From a virus, in IMG/VR virus record IMGVR_UViG_3300006749_000012, positions 1 through 64,000 of that record: a stretch of 64,000 nucleotides of DNA, one strand, 5' to 3'. The position numbers were made by a program, and so were the translations under genes. Shown in pieces: positions 34,136 to 42,862 of this stretch. The notes below the pieces were generated by a model. That model had not been told where the DNA came from. It did not search any database and saw only the letters and a list, made by a program, of their open reading frames with translations. Each line of letters opens with the position of its first letter. Position 1 is the first letter of the stretch.

Positions 34136-34146
34136 GGTGACTAAGC

Positions 34147-34353
34147 ATGGGAAGTGCAAGTCTAGGTGGCTTGAAATCCAAGGTGGTAGGTCCACTATCG
34201 CCTGCTGATTTTTCAGGTGCAACTGCAATACAAACTGCACTAGATGCAGGCTTTGATGCAGTGACTGACGCTAATACGGCAGATACTATTGTTGGTATTG
34301 AAATGCTTAATATCTTAGGAAACGCTTATTTGGTAATCATATACAAAGCGTAG
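34147..34353 (+). CDS. Small hypothetical virion-region protein (68 aa)
   Basis: ATG 34147 follows GAGGTGACT. The product is small, neutral and Ala/Gly-rich, with SLGGLKSKVVGPLSPADFSG, a helix ADFSGATAIQTALDAGFDAV and a hydrophobic end (IVGIEMLNILGNAYLVIIYK) that reads as beta strands rather than a membrane segment. No family. It may be a minor capsid or cement protein by position. Confidence 0.5.
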   Translation: MGSASLGGLKSKVVGPLSPADFSGATAIQTALDAGFDAVTDANTADTIVGIEMLNILGNAYLVIIYKA

Positions 34354-34358
34354 ACGGG

Positions 34359-34646
34359 ATGAGTATGGATACCTTCGGCAGTCTCGGATTGGACGATATA
34401 GAACGGTTGCAGAAAAGAGGCATACGCTTACATGAGTCGTATAATGCACCTGTTGCAGAAGATGAAGAAAACCCTTTGAAAGGCGTTACGCTAAAGCAGC
34501 GTAATCGTAATAAGAATGCTGGTGATGTTCTCAACATAGGCTCAGGCACGAGGTGCAAGCATTGCGGAATGCTTTACTTTTGTTGGGTCGATAAATGTAG
34601 GACTTGTAACCAAAAGATGGATTTTAATCTAGGAAGCAAGGAATGA
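34359..34646 (+). CDS. Small zinc-ribbon protein in the connector region
   Basis: A 95-residue protein. The first 50 residues are charged (DDIERLQKRGIRLHESYNAP); the last 35 contain TRCKHCGMLYFCWVDKCRTC, two CxxC pairs 14 residues apart, a zinc ribbon. It lies just before the connector gene. Zinc ribbons in structural operons often bind other virion proteins, not DNA, so no function is assigned. Start ATG 34359 has a weak ribosome site (GACGGG). Confidence 0.65.
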   Translation: MSMDTFGSLGLDDIERLQKRGIRLHESYNAPVAEDEENPLKGVTLKQRNRNKNAGDVLNIGSGTRCKHCGMLYFCWVDKCRTCNQKMDFNLGSKE

Positions 34647-34658
34647 GGAGGATGAGTC

Positions 34659-36371
34659 ATGCCAGCAGTATTTTCACCCGGCGAGGCTGAAACTAGACCT
34701 CTTGACCCGGAAGAAATAGTATACACGACAGGAGATAAAGTTGCAGAACTGTTGGGGATTGCTGCTGGTGAGCCTGTGTTGGCCGCTGCTAATTCTTCAA
34801 CTAGTGGCTTTTTCATCACTGGAACAGATTTGAGAGAGCACGGTTTTGAAAGCGGGGATTCTATATTCGTATTCAGTGACCTATATCCTCTTGGTGAAAC
34901 CTTTACGATAGGCACTCCGGTAGTAGAAGATGTAAGTGGAACTAAGTATGTCAAATTACCAGTTACTCTTGACTCAGGAGCAGCAGGCACTAATGATGCG
35001 TTCGCTAGTTACACTACTGCTGCTAACACCGAAATCCAAAACAAAACTATCTTCACTAATGGCAAAAAGCGAGGAGTAACCAAAGATATTGTCAACAAAC
35101 ATATTCGTAGAATACAAGACAGAATCGACAACTACACTCATAACGCTTGGCGACCTTATCTCGTTAGTGCGGAATACATCAACTTCGATACATACAAGCC
35201 ATACAGGAGAAGATACTATACTGATTACGTGGGCACTACTCCTTTGTTATTTAGAAACATCCAGCAAATACTGAGGTTAGAGATATGGCAAGGAGACAGT
35301 TATCGTGAATTAGCCGGAGCGGAGGCTAGAGTAGAAATTTTAGATGCCAAAGGATTAGCAGGCGGTGCTCTTTTTCTTTCTCCGGGCGCTAAAGGATGGG
35401 CTAAAGCGGCAGAAGGAAGCGGCTCCCAACAATGGGAGTCAGACTTTAACGAAGTTGCTACTGCTCAAAACATTGCAGATTTGATTAACAAAGAAGATAG
35501 GGTAGGGAGAGGCACGATTACATTTACTCAGAATACAGATAGTCCTAGTGGGACTACTTACACTCAGCCCGGAGCATCAGGTGATGTCAGTGTATTTGTG
35601 CACAATGAGTTTTTAGCCACCGCTAATTCAGATTACGGTAATGGTAAAATCAAAATTACTAGCATGCAACAGACACAAGGTGGGCAGAGTGCTACTATTG
35701 CTAGTAACAACATTAAGATAATGCCCATAACTAATACAGAATCAGTGACCAAAAGTGGAACATTAGATTTGACTGGCGGAGATGGAAATTACTCTATCAC
35801 GTTTGCAGATTCCTCTGATTTTGCAGACTATGGTATAGTTATGGTGCCTAATAATTCAGGAGACGAATTAGGGATTATAGGCTATACTGCTAATACCGGA
35901 ACTGTTTTGCAAAATGGTCGCAGGCTGCATGGTAGTTTACCCGGTTCAGTTACTAAGGACATAACTCAGCACAAATTTAAATTAGATTTGAGAGGGACAG
36001 ATACAACCACAGTAGTGGATGCAGTTAGTGGAGAAACCACAGAAGAAGGTGTATCCACTGGTGACCAAGCAAGGCTTAGAGACTGGTGGCTTGACCATGA
36101 AATGGGAATAATTTATTTCAATAACTCTTATCCTTTCTTTGAGTATAACGCTGTCAAGGTCTCTTATATCTATGGAGAGCGCTATCTTGAAAAGGCCATA
36201 GAGGAAGCAGCCACTAAACTAGTAGCAAGTGAATTGTTAATGTCGGATGACCGTAGTGTATTGATACCCGAAGGGACGCAGAACATTGACCTCGGCTCTA
36301 AGGCACAACTGTTCCGTAGAGAAGCCATGGACATCCTTGCTCGTTACAAAGAAGTGGTGGTGTTTTCTTAA
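34659..36371 (+). CDS. Large head-tail connector-like protein
   Basis: A 570-residue protein, GAGGAGGATGAG before the ATG. Residues about 145-165 (DIVNKHIRRIQDRIDNYTHN) and the C-terminal helices (EKAIEEAATKLVASELLMSD through REAMDILARYKEVVVF) resemble small phage head-tail connectors (gp6/adaptor type), but the middle is expanded by beta-rich inserts (about 225-440) giving a protein several times longer. Next genes fit completion protein and tail tube. Connector is likely by order; the extra beta domains could decorate the neck. Confidence 0.6.
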   Translation: MPAVFSPGEAETRPLDPEEIVYTTGDKVAELLGIAAGEPVLAAANSSTSGFFITGTDLREHGFESGDSIFVFSDLYPLGETFTIGTPVVEDVSGTKYVKLPVTLDSGAAGTNDAFASYTTAANTEIQNKTIFTNGKKRGVTKDIVNKHIRRIQDRIDNYTHNAWRPYLVSAEYINFDTYKPYRRRYYTDYVGTTPLLFRNIQQILRLEIWQGDSYRELAGAEARVEILDAKGLAGGALFLSPGAKGWAKAAEGSGSQQWESDFNEVATAQNIADLINKEDRVGRGTITFTQNTDSPSGTTYTQPGASGDVSVFVHNEFLATANSDYGNGKIKITSMQQTQGGQSATIASNNIKIMPITNTESVTKSGTLDLTGGDGNYSITFADSSDFADYGIVMVPNNSGDELGIIGYTANTGTVLQNGRRLHGSLPGSVTKDITQHKFKLDLRGTDTTTVVDAVSGETTEEGVSTGDQARLRDWWLDHEMGIIYFNNSYPFFEYNAVKVSYIYGERYLEKAIEEAATKLVASELLMSDDRSVLIPEGTQNIDLGSKAQLFRREAMDILARYKEVVVFS

Positions 36372-36844
36372 TGGTGGCAACCTACAAAGAACCGCTCAAT
36401 ACTGTCATCGATTTGCTTACTGCTAACTTTGACAACTCTACTAATACGGGTTGGAACAGAGCCAACACAGAGAACATTAAGCCAATAATCCTTGATATTG
36501 CCAGTGATGGGCCGGAAAGGGGTAAGCGTTTAGATTTACAACGTCACGATTACATACTGTGTTATGAGACAGCATTAAATGAAGAAGTGCCGGACTTACT
36601 ATACAATTTTGTAACTACTAGAGTAAACATCACAGTGGACATGAGGACTATGAGAGGGCGCACTCGTTTGCGTAAAATGGAAGATGAGATGCGTCGTATA
36701 ATCCATGTGTCGAGAAAGGGAGATGGTGTGAACTTTGACCGTATGATTGTGAAGACTAGAACTGACTTGAGTGATAGGACAAAGAAACTTTTCCGTCATA
36801 CTTTCCAAGTTGAAGTGGTAATACTAGCGGAGGCGATACCATGA
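36371..36844 (+). CDS. Tail completion/terminator-like protein
   Basis: A 157-residue protein between the connector and the tube gene, the usual place of tail terminator or joining proteins. It has an N-terminal helix (YKEPLNTVIDLLTANF), a strand (KRLDLQRHDYILCYET) and a helix RTRLRKMEDEMRRIIHVSRK, consistent with the alpha/beta fold of such proteins, and ends HTFQVEVVILAEAIP. Start overlaps the previous stop (TAATGG), end overlaps the next start (ATGA). No family signature beyond order and pattern. Confidence 0.6.
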   Translation: MVATYKEPLNTVIDLLTANFDNSTNTGWNRANTENIKPIILDIASDGPERGKRLDLQRHDYILCYETALNEEVPDLLYNFVTTRVNITVDMRTMRGRTRLRKMEDEMRRIIHVSRKGDGVNFDRMIVKTRTDLSDRTKKLFRHTFQVEVVILAEAIP

Positions 36845-38925
36845 GTTTTGGCGCTCATTACAAGGGTGACGTATCCGAAGTCACCATGGGTCATGAGACT
36901 GGCTTGTTAATTGAGCATGACCAACCAAGGACTTTTACTGCGGTATCTGCTACTGACCACACTAAAATAGAGTTCAGAGGCGTTACCAACGTAGGCAATA
37001 CGAGTATATTTGAAGCCGCTAAGCCGATACTAAAAGTTCCACTAGGTATGCTGATAGGTCAAAAGATGACCTTTCATTCTACTGCGACAGGAACTAATGC
37101 ATTTTCTAGTTATTATAACGACTCATTCAAAAGTAGAGTCTACACCATTGTAGACCACACATTAGAAAACAACACAGATGGCTCACCTACGGCTGCTACA
37201 ATAATAAAGATAGTTCCTGCGTTGAGGTTTCCAGCAGGCACTACTTCGATAAGTAGTGGCACAGGTGATGCTATATTCTTACATTCGCTAGGTCTACCCA
37301 CTGTTCAAGGAGATAATAATTTTGCAATGAATACTGCGGCATCTTCATCCAAAGAAACTAGCATGATTGACCAATTCATAGGACTTGCCAGTTTCATGAC
37401 ATTACCTGACACTACCGTAGATTTGCACAGTTATCATGTTGTAGGATTAGGTAGGCAAGTGGCTGTTCAGCAAACTGGTAAAGTCCATCACATGGGAGGC
37501 TCTTTGGAATTACCATTACACAGTCCTAAGTGGTTATTTTACAGTCTAGGCAGAGAGGTGGTAAGTAAAGATAAGTGTGGTGCGTTAGCGCATTCTTCTA
37601 GCCCAGTGCCTACTATATTCGCTAATGTTGCACCCGGCCAAGGGTTTATCGACGTAACTAGCAGTCAAAGCGCTAGCGTTAGATTTGGTTCAGGAACTGA
37701 TGCGGCAGTAGGTGATTACTTACTTATCAAAGATACTACACTTGTTCCTACAACTACATACAAAACTCCACAAAAAAGCACCGATAAATATTGGCCTCCT
37801 GAATCTTCAGGTTCTAATTTAGGCAGTGACAGCCATCACTTTGAGTGGTCAGAAAGCAGTGAGTGCAGGCGAATAAGTGCAATCGAAGGATTAGGAAGTA
37901 GTCGATTTCGATTGTATGTAGATGGCCCTTGGCAGTTCCAACATACAACCGGTGACACTCTTGAATTGAGACAATACCACGACTCTAATACCAACGGTAG
38001 CCCTAACGTCAATACTACACGCACAATCACTAACCCGATACATAGGTTGCTTTTCTCTGCTGAAACTATACCTAGTTTCTCCATAGAGCACAGTATAAGA
38101 AATCGAGACTTGGGCTCATTCAATGCAACTAGTGAATCTACGGTAGCACCCGGCAATTCAGGCGACAGTAAACAACTTACTCGTATCTTCAAAGGTTGTA
38201 AAGTAGTTGAGTGGGAATTGTCATCGACAGTAGATGCTGAATTGAAATACAGATGTGTGTTTGATGCACTTGCTTGTTATACAGACACTGGCAGATTGGA
38301 GTCTAGTAGCAAAGGAGACAGATACACTGCACATCGTATGTTCCAAAACACTGCTGATACTTTGAAGGGTAGAAAGGCTAGTGGGATAGCGGATAAATCA
38401 GAAAAGCCTTTTATGTTTTACAACGGAACTATACAGGCGTTTGACCAAAATCTAGCATTCGTCACGGCGTTTGAATTAAGAGGTAAGACTGGTGTAGAGT
38501 TATTCCATACCATACAAAGCAATCCTGTCGCAGAGTCAGTTGATTCATCGACTAATCTCAGCCTAAAACAAATACCTTACGGGGGAACTCGCAATGCTAG
38601 TATAGTCAGAGAAGGTAGGGAAGATTTTGAAATGGAAATAACATTGGCCTTAGAGGACCAAACTCTATTCCACGAATTAAGAACTCACATACAAAGAAGC
38701 GGCACTGTCAATGCACAAGGTGGTGTCATCATGTTACACTTTACCAAGCCAGTAACTACTGGAGATTCCGGCACCACTCCTAGTCTGAGGGTAATGGTTG
38801 ATGATTATTTCATAACCGAGTTACCCATACCTATGCCTGATGACAAAGGTCTGCTGTTTACTACCATGAAGATAAAGCCTCAAAACATTAAAGTGATAAG
38901 TGAGGATACGGAGTATCATTGTTAG
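36841..38925 (+). CDS. Large tail tube-like protein
   Basis: A 694-residue beta-rich protein. Tube-like pieces occur near the start (AHYKGDVSEVTMGHETGLLI), in the middle (RLLFSAETIPSFSIEHSIRN, FKGCKVVEWELSSTVDAELK) and near the end (VREGREDFEMEITLALEDQT). The usual tail tube protein is 150-300 residues, so this is either a fused double-domain tube or a tube with large surface inserts. No sheath gene follows, so a siphovirus-like or short tail is more likely than contractile. Position between completion protein and chaperone pair supports the tube call. Confidence 0.6.
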   Translation: MSFGAHYKGDVSEVTMGHETGLLIEHDQPRTFTAVSATDHTKIEFRGVTNVGNTSIFEAAKPILKVPLGMLIGQKMTFHSTATGTNAFSSYYNDSFKSRVYTIVDHTLENNTDGSPTAATIIKIVPALRFPAGTTSISSGTGDAIFLHSLGLPTVQGDNNFAMNTAASSSKETSMIDQFIGLASFMTLPDTTVDLHSYHVVGLGRQVAVQQTGKVHHMGGSLELPLHSPKWLFYSLGREVVSKDKCGALAHSSSPVPTIFANVAPGQGFIDVTSSQSASVRFGSGTDAAVGDYLLIKDTTLVPTTTYKTPQKSTDKYWPPESSGSNLGSDSHHFEWSESSECRRISAIEGLGSSRFRLYVDGPWQFQHTTGDTLELRQYHDSNTNGSPNVNTTRTITNPIHRLLFSAETIPSFSIEHSIRNRDLGSFNATSESTVAPGNSGDSKQLTRIFKGCKVVEWELSSTVDAELKYRCVFDALACYTDTGRLESSSKGDRYTAHRMFQNTADTLKGRKASGIADKSEKPFMFYNGTIQAFDQNLAFVTAFELRGKTGVELFHTIQSNPVAESVDSSTNLSLKQIPYGGTRNASIVREGREDFEMEITLALEDQTLFHELRTHIQRSGTVNAQGGVIMLHFTKPVTTGDSGTTPSLRVMVDDYFITELPIPMPDDKGLLFTTMKIKPQNIKVISEDTEYHC

Positions 38926-38935
38926 GGGGAGTTTT

Positions 38936-39154
38936 ATGCCAATGAGAACATGGATTTCTTTAACCCCTGATTGCTATTATGCTATTCCTATCAATGACGA
39001 AGAAGAAGAAGGAGGAGAATACCTCTTTGACCCGGAAGCAGGGAGAGCCAGCGATGACCCGTTCGCTCACCTGAAAGCGGAGGAGTCCCCCGATAATTCG
39101 GCGGATTCCGGTAAGGAAGTGAGTAAGTATGTCGGAGGAACAGAAGAAGAATAA
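38936..39154 (+). CDS. Small acidic protein before the tail chaperone
   Basis: ATG 38936 follows GGGGGAG. The 72-residue product is very acidic (NDEEEEGGEYLFDPEAGRAS, ending GGTEEE) with an N-terminal MPMRTWISLTPDCYYAIP. It is probably disordered after residue 20. Its end overlaps the chaperone gene by 26 bases in another frame. Unknown role, perhaps a tail assembly factor. Confidence 0.55.
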   Translation: MPMRTWISLTPDCYYAIPINDEEEEGGEYLFDPEAGRASDDPFAHLKAEESPDNSADSGKEVSKYVGGTEEE

Positions 39155-39494
39155 AATAGAAATAAATGGCCTACCTTTTGAAATTACAGCGAAACGCTTG
39201 ACATTCTTTGATATTCAAGCAGTAGCGCCGTTACTTATGGATGGGACTATGGACTTTTCTCGATACTGGCGACATGCTTTCAATAACTGGCTAATCTATG
39301 ACGATTACTTCGACATGGAAAGTTTGACTCCCGAAGAAGGTAACGCATTGGCTGCTTTACTCCCTGACCCTAGCACAGTGATGGAGTGGTTGGTTTTTCG
39401 GGAAGCGAAGTCGGTAACATCAAACAGTTCATTCACGGACGATTCGTCAATGACAGGCTTCGCTACCAAAGGGAAGGAACAGAATATCTCTTGA
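39129..39494 (+). CDS. Tail assembly chaperone, short frame
   Basis: A 121-residue product whose first 90 residues look ordered (FEITAKRLTFFDIQAVAPLL, MDFSRYWRHAFNNWLIYDDY, STVMEWLVF) and whose last 30 are Ser/Thr-rich filler (SVTSNSSFTDDSSMTG). Lying right after the tube gene and just before the tape-measure position, it fits the first of the paired tail chaperones that wrap the tape-measure protein. The change from ordered to filler at about residue 90 coincides with a -1 frame that carries ordered sequence. Longer product by -1 frameshift is likely (see the next entries). Confidence 0.65.
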   Translation: MSEEQKKNKIEINGLPFEITAKRLTFFDIQAVAPLLMDGTMDFSRYWRHAFNNWLIYDDYFDMESLTPEEGNALAALLPDPSTVMEWLVFREAKSVTSNSSFTDDSSMTGFATKGKEQNIS

Positions 39495-39658
39495 TGACAC
39501 ACTATAATATGGGGCTGAAAGAAGTGAGGGGACTAAGTGTGGACGATGCTAAGCAATTGATGCACTGGGCACAGGCGATGCATGGTGAAGAAAAATTACC
39601 TGATAACGCAGTTTATTTGGGCTATGACGTAGTGCCACCAGTGGAGGAAATAGCATGA
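39386..39658 (+). CDS. Tail assembly chaperone, -1 frame extension
   Basis: The -1 frame relative to the preceding gene is open from 39374 to 39658 and reads as an ordered helical protein (NIKQFIHGRFVNDRLRYQRE, TEYLLMTHYNMGLKEVRGLS, AKQLMHWAQAMHG). Slippage near 39392-39398 would give a fusion of about 176 residues, the gpG-gpGT arrangement. Independent starts exist: GTG 39386, or ATG 39494 overlapping the stop of the short frame, which would leave only 54 residues and lose ordered sequence. I favour the fusion. The zinc-ribbon gene follows with ATGA overlap. Confidence 0.65.
   Translation: MVGFSGSEVGNIKQFIHGRFVNDRLRYQREGTEYLLMTHYNMGLKEVRGLSVDDAKQLMHWAQAMHGEEKLPDNAVYLGYDVVPPVEEIA
39392..39398 (+). 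other. Candidate -1 ribosomal frameshift site GGTTTTT
   Basis: In the zero frame the codons read G-GTT-TTT-CGG. Slipping back one base keeps TTT in the A site paired perfectly; the P site goes from GTT to GGT, an imperfect match, so the heptamer is not canonical (XXXYYYZ). It is the only T-rich slip-prone run I see within the window where both frames are open (39374-39494). The site is a proposal. Confidence 0.4.
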
Positions 39659-39849
39659 CTGTCGTAAGGTGTCTACTTTGTAATAGTGAAGAATTAGAAA
39701 ACGATACTGTAATTATGCAAGGTAAATGGAGCAGGTTGGTTAATTATGCAAACAAAAGATATAGTGCTATCAGTTGTAAAAATTGCGGATACACTATGTT
39801 ATTCAAAGAAGGTGCTAAATTTAGTATACTTGAGGCTATGGTAGGGTGA
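39655..39849 (+). CDS. DUF2082-like zinc-ribbon protein
   Basis: A 64-residue protein with CLLC (residues 5-8) and CKNCGYTMLF (about 42-51), with a beta-rich middle (RLVNYANKRYSAISC). The order CxxC - 30 residues - SCxxCGYT is that of the small zinc-ribbon family DUF2082, predicted to bind nucleic acid. It sits between the tail chaperone and the tape-measure candidate, an unusual place, with ATGA overlap to the gene before. A protein-protein role in tail assembly is equally possible. Confidence 0.65.
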   Translation: MTVVRCLLCNSEELENDTVIMQGKWSRLVNYANKRYSAISCKNCGYTMLFKEGAKFSILEAMVG

Positions 39850-39853
39850 ACAT

Positions 39854-40333
39854 ATGGTAGAAGGAGATATTGACCCACGTTCCGTCGAGGCTATGGATAA
39901 GTTCAAAGATTACAGTAAGGCTGCTAAAGAGAATATGGAAGCACTACAACAGCAAATGGACAAATTCACCAACTCAATGGCAATGACTAAAACTCACACT
40001 AAAGACTTGACTGCTTCTTTGAGAGACTTGAGTAATTCGGAGCCCTTTCATCATATAGAAGAATCCATCAAAGAAGTGCAGAGTGGTTTAGAGCAGACTA
40101 TGAATCGCACTCAGTCACCAGCCGGTGGCCCTGCTCGTGAAACTATGACGGCTGGCGCACAAGCGCCTAGTGTTCCTGATGTTACAGTCAATTTGCGTAT
40201 AGATGTTAGTGGAGTAACTGACAAGACAGATAAAAGAAATCTAGCAAAAGAGATAGGAAATATGGTCACTAAAGAATTGAGGACTAAGATGGGCGGCTCG
40301 CTTACTCAGAGTGGGTTCAATAGGAGTGGTTAG
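39854..40333 (+). CDS. Very short tape-measure-like protein
   Basis: A 159-residue protein in the tape-measure position. The N-terminal 80 residues are a heptad-like helix (AMDKFKDYSKAAKENMEALQ, then QMDKFTNSMA and LTASLRDLSN). A Pro/Ala/Gly linker follows. The C-terminus VTVNLRIDVSGVTDKTDKRN then AKEIGNMVTKELRTKMGG looks like the C-terminal end of phage tape-measure proteins. Usual lengths are 600-1500 residues, so if this is the ruler the tail would be short. No hydrophobic segment is present. AAGGAGAT follows, not precedes, the chosen ATG. Confidence 0.55.
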   Translation: MVEGDIDPRSVEAMDKFKDYSKAAKENMEALQQQMDKFTNSMAMTKTHTKDLTASLRDLSNSEPFHHIEESIKEVQSGLEQTMNRTQSPAGGPARETMTAGAQAPSVPDVTVNLRIDVSGVTDKTDKRNLAKEIGNMVTKELRTKMGGSLTQSGFNRSG

Positions 40334-42853
40334 ATGGCAGACGAAGGAGAAAGAATGCCGGTTAGACTTGTTCAAGAGAACGGTGATACCATCTCACTTG
40401 ATGCAACTAGTATCGATATAGTTGTAGAAAGACAACAGTCCAACTTCGGCATACCTTTCTTTGATGCTAGAAAAATGGCAATAGACCTTAATCAAACCCA
40501 AGTGGCAGTAGAGATAAATGGTATACTAGCAGACGAGGTAGGTCAAGAAGTAACCGCTCAAGCGACCGCTACGGTAGACCTCTATCAACCTCAACAACTT
40601 GTGAATTGGGGGCAACCAATTAACAGCGGTGGCGGAGTCAATACCGTTGCTGTATCTTCGTCTTTCAACAGCGGGTCTACTTCTACTGGTATAGGTAACA
40701 CTGGCTCTTTTGGTTCTTCTTCTTCAGGATTTGGCGGCTCATTGGGCACGCCTCCGACTGATTTCAAAGATTTAGGAAATAACATTTTACAATATTGGAA
40801 TAAGCGCTACATAGATTTCCCTGTTGCTTTTTGGGTAGAAGAATCGGGCGCTTTAGGTGTCCCCGTTACAAATGGTTTACAATTGAACTTGAAGTCGGAT
40901 TCGCTTGCTAGCACTTTATCTCATAATGATTTAATAAACAACTGGACAGACAGTAGTGGAAACGGTAGAAACGCTACTCAATCTAGCACAATTGCACAGC
41001 CTAGATACAAAAAGGCCTCAGAGTTTGATTCTTATATCCAGTTCGATGGAGTCAATGACTTCTTGACTATATCTAATGAGCCTTTTCTTAACTCAGAAGA
41101 ATTTACTTTGATAGTCGCTTGTAAAAATAGTCATTTCAATGGAGTTCGACCAATAATAACATCTAGTGATGCTTCTAACAGCGGCTATGCTTTGGTGATA
41201 GATAGAGGTAATACTAAGGGTCAGTTCAAGTGGGAAGGGACTTCTTCAAATACATTAGACACCAGCGGAATATCTGTTAGACACGAGCCGCACATATTTT
41301 CTGTTGTTATGAAAGACAGTGATTCTGATGCACAGTCTGATACAGTTACTTTGTTTATAGATGGAATTTCTACTCAAACTACTTCTACTGATTTTACACC
41401 TGAAGATAGTTCTGCATTTAACATAGGCAAAGACGCTAGTAACTTTTTCCGAGGTGCTTTGTATGAAATATTATTTTACAATAGGGCTTTGACGGACAAT
41501 GAACTTCAAAGTGTAGAGGGCTATCTTTCTCGTAAACATGACATCAAAATTAGAGAAGAAGGGCATGATTATTATGAAAATAGTTCTTACAACTTTGATA
41601 CCAAGCACATCAGAGTGGCTTTTGATAGTAAAATGGTGAGCAGTCAGCAAGAGCCTTACGGGTTCTTGAATCAAAAAAGAGTCATTAATGGTATGACTAT
41701 TTCTTCACTGAGCACTGATAAAAAGACTATAACTGTAACAGGTGGCAATCCTCAACAGTTTTTTGAGGTTGATGAAACCGAAAGACCTTACTTAATATCA
41801 TTTCAAAGCAGCACAGGTGTTTGGCGCAAGAGCGGCGGTAGAATATACAAAGGGCAGGTTACAGCGGTAACCTCAAATACAATTTCTGTGGAATTTGTTG
41901 ACCTTTATGGTAATTCTGCTGTCCATAGCGCTGGTGATAAGATATACATAATGCCCATAGATTATGGTATAAGTCGCTTACATAGCACAGAACTGACACC
42001 CGTTATAATTCTACCAATAAAAAACGCTGATACTTTTGATGAGCAAGCCCTTCCTGAGAAAGCGGTGGGTCCTGAATTTCCCAATCACCAAGATACCAGC
42101 GGTAGAGATAGTGGTAATAATCTAACTAGAACTGATGAATATATTACCTATTTATTATCAAAGGCGTTGACTGCCAGTTACATAGATTTGAATCGCCCGG
42201 TTGATTCAAGTGGTAACACGACGCTAAACAAAGTATTCTCGACTTCTATATCCAATTCTTTTAGTGAGCACGCTAGTAGACTAACTATAACTCAGTTACA
42301 TGCTACTTCTCTTGGTAGTTTATCTGATACTATAAACAGTGATTTAGGGTCAGGTCAATTACCTGTCATACAAGGTTTCTCAGGCGGAAGAAGCGGAAAG
42401 CGAGTCAAGAGTGGAGGAGATAAAGCACAAGACCTCATAGGTATACTTTCTAACAGTAACAACTATGCTACCAATCCTGATATGAATTTCGTAACAGACG
42501 CTTTACAAATAGGGCTCGATTTCTTATCTAATCAAATAGGTGCCGCTGACATGGGTGGTGATTTCATAAGAGGTATACAGATACCTTACAATTCATTCAA
42601 TACTAAAGGTAAAAATGTATTAGACGCTGAAGTAGCCCAGCGCAATTTTTTCTTAACAACAGAAGGTAGCACTTCAGACAAACTATCTAGTGCTAATACA
42701 GTTCATGCTTCAAGGTCTTTTGTGCATTCAGCCGAAGGTCATTTTAAAAATGGAATAAGCGGACTGGTCACTGATTTGAGTTTGCAGCGAGACGCTGAAA
42801 TGAAAGCCTACGATTTCAGTTTGAAATTCATAGCAGCGGATATAATTTTGTAA
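40334..42853 (+). CDS. Tail protein A with inserted LamG-like domain
   Basis: An 839-residue protein paralogous to the next gene. Shared parts: N-terminus (IDIVVERQQS, MAIDLNQTQVAVEINGILAD) and C-terminal segment (GDKAQDLIGILSNSNN, FIRGIQIPYNSF, RNFFLTTEG). Between them, residues about 180-385 hold a LamG/concanavalin-like sandwich: LQLNLKSDSL, SYIQFDGVNDFLTISNEPF, TVTLFIDGISTQ, FFRGALYEILFYNRALTDNE. Such domains bind sugars or proteins, so this could be an adsorption module. A beta module (GQVTAVTSNTISVEF) follows. A Ser/Gly linker lies near 105-145. The pair probably forms the distal tail or baseplate. Confidence 0.7.
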   Translation: MADEGERMPVRLVQENGDTISLDATSIDIVVERQQSNFGIPFFDARKMAIDLNQTQVAVEINGILADEVGQEVTAQATATVDLYQPQQLVNWGQPINSGGGVNTVAVSSSFNSGSTSTGIGNTGSFGSSSSGFGGSLGTPPTDFKDLGNNILQYWNKRYIDFPVAFWVEESGALGVPVTNGLQLNLKSDSLASTLSHNDLINNWTDSSGNGRNATQSSTIAQPRYKKASEFDSYIQFDGVNDFLTISNEPFLNSEEFTLIVACKNSHFNGVRPIITSSDASNSGYALVIDRGNTKGQFKWEGTSSNTLDTSGISVRHEPHIFSVVMKDSDSDAQSDTVTLFIDGISTQTTSTDFTPEDSSAFNIGKDASNFFRGALYEILFYNRALTDNELQSVEGYLSRKHDIKIREEGHDYYENSSYNFDTKHIRVAFDSKMVSSQQEPYGFLNQKRVINGMTISSLSTDKKTITVTGGNPQQFFEVDETERPYLISFQSSTGVWRKSGGRIYKGQVTAVTSNTISVEFVDLYGNSAVHSAGDKIYIMPIDYGISRLHSTELTPVIILPIKNADTFDEQALPEKAVGPEFPNHQDTSGRDSGNNLTRTDEYITYLLSKALTASYIDLNRPVDSSGNTTLNKVFSTSISNSFSEHASRLTITQLHATSLGSLSDTINSDLGSGQLPVIQGFSGGRSGKRVKSGGDKAQDLIGILSNSNNYATNPDMNFVTDALQIGLDFLSNQIGAADMGGDFIRGIQIPYNSFNTKGKNVLDAEVAQRNFFLTTEGSTSDKLSSANTVHASRSFVHSAEGHFKNGISGLVTDLSLQRDAEMKAYDFSLKFIAADIIL

Positions 42854-42862
42854 GGTGATGAA

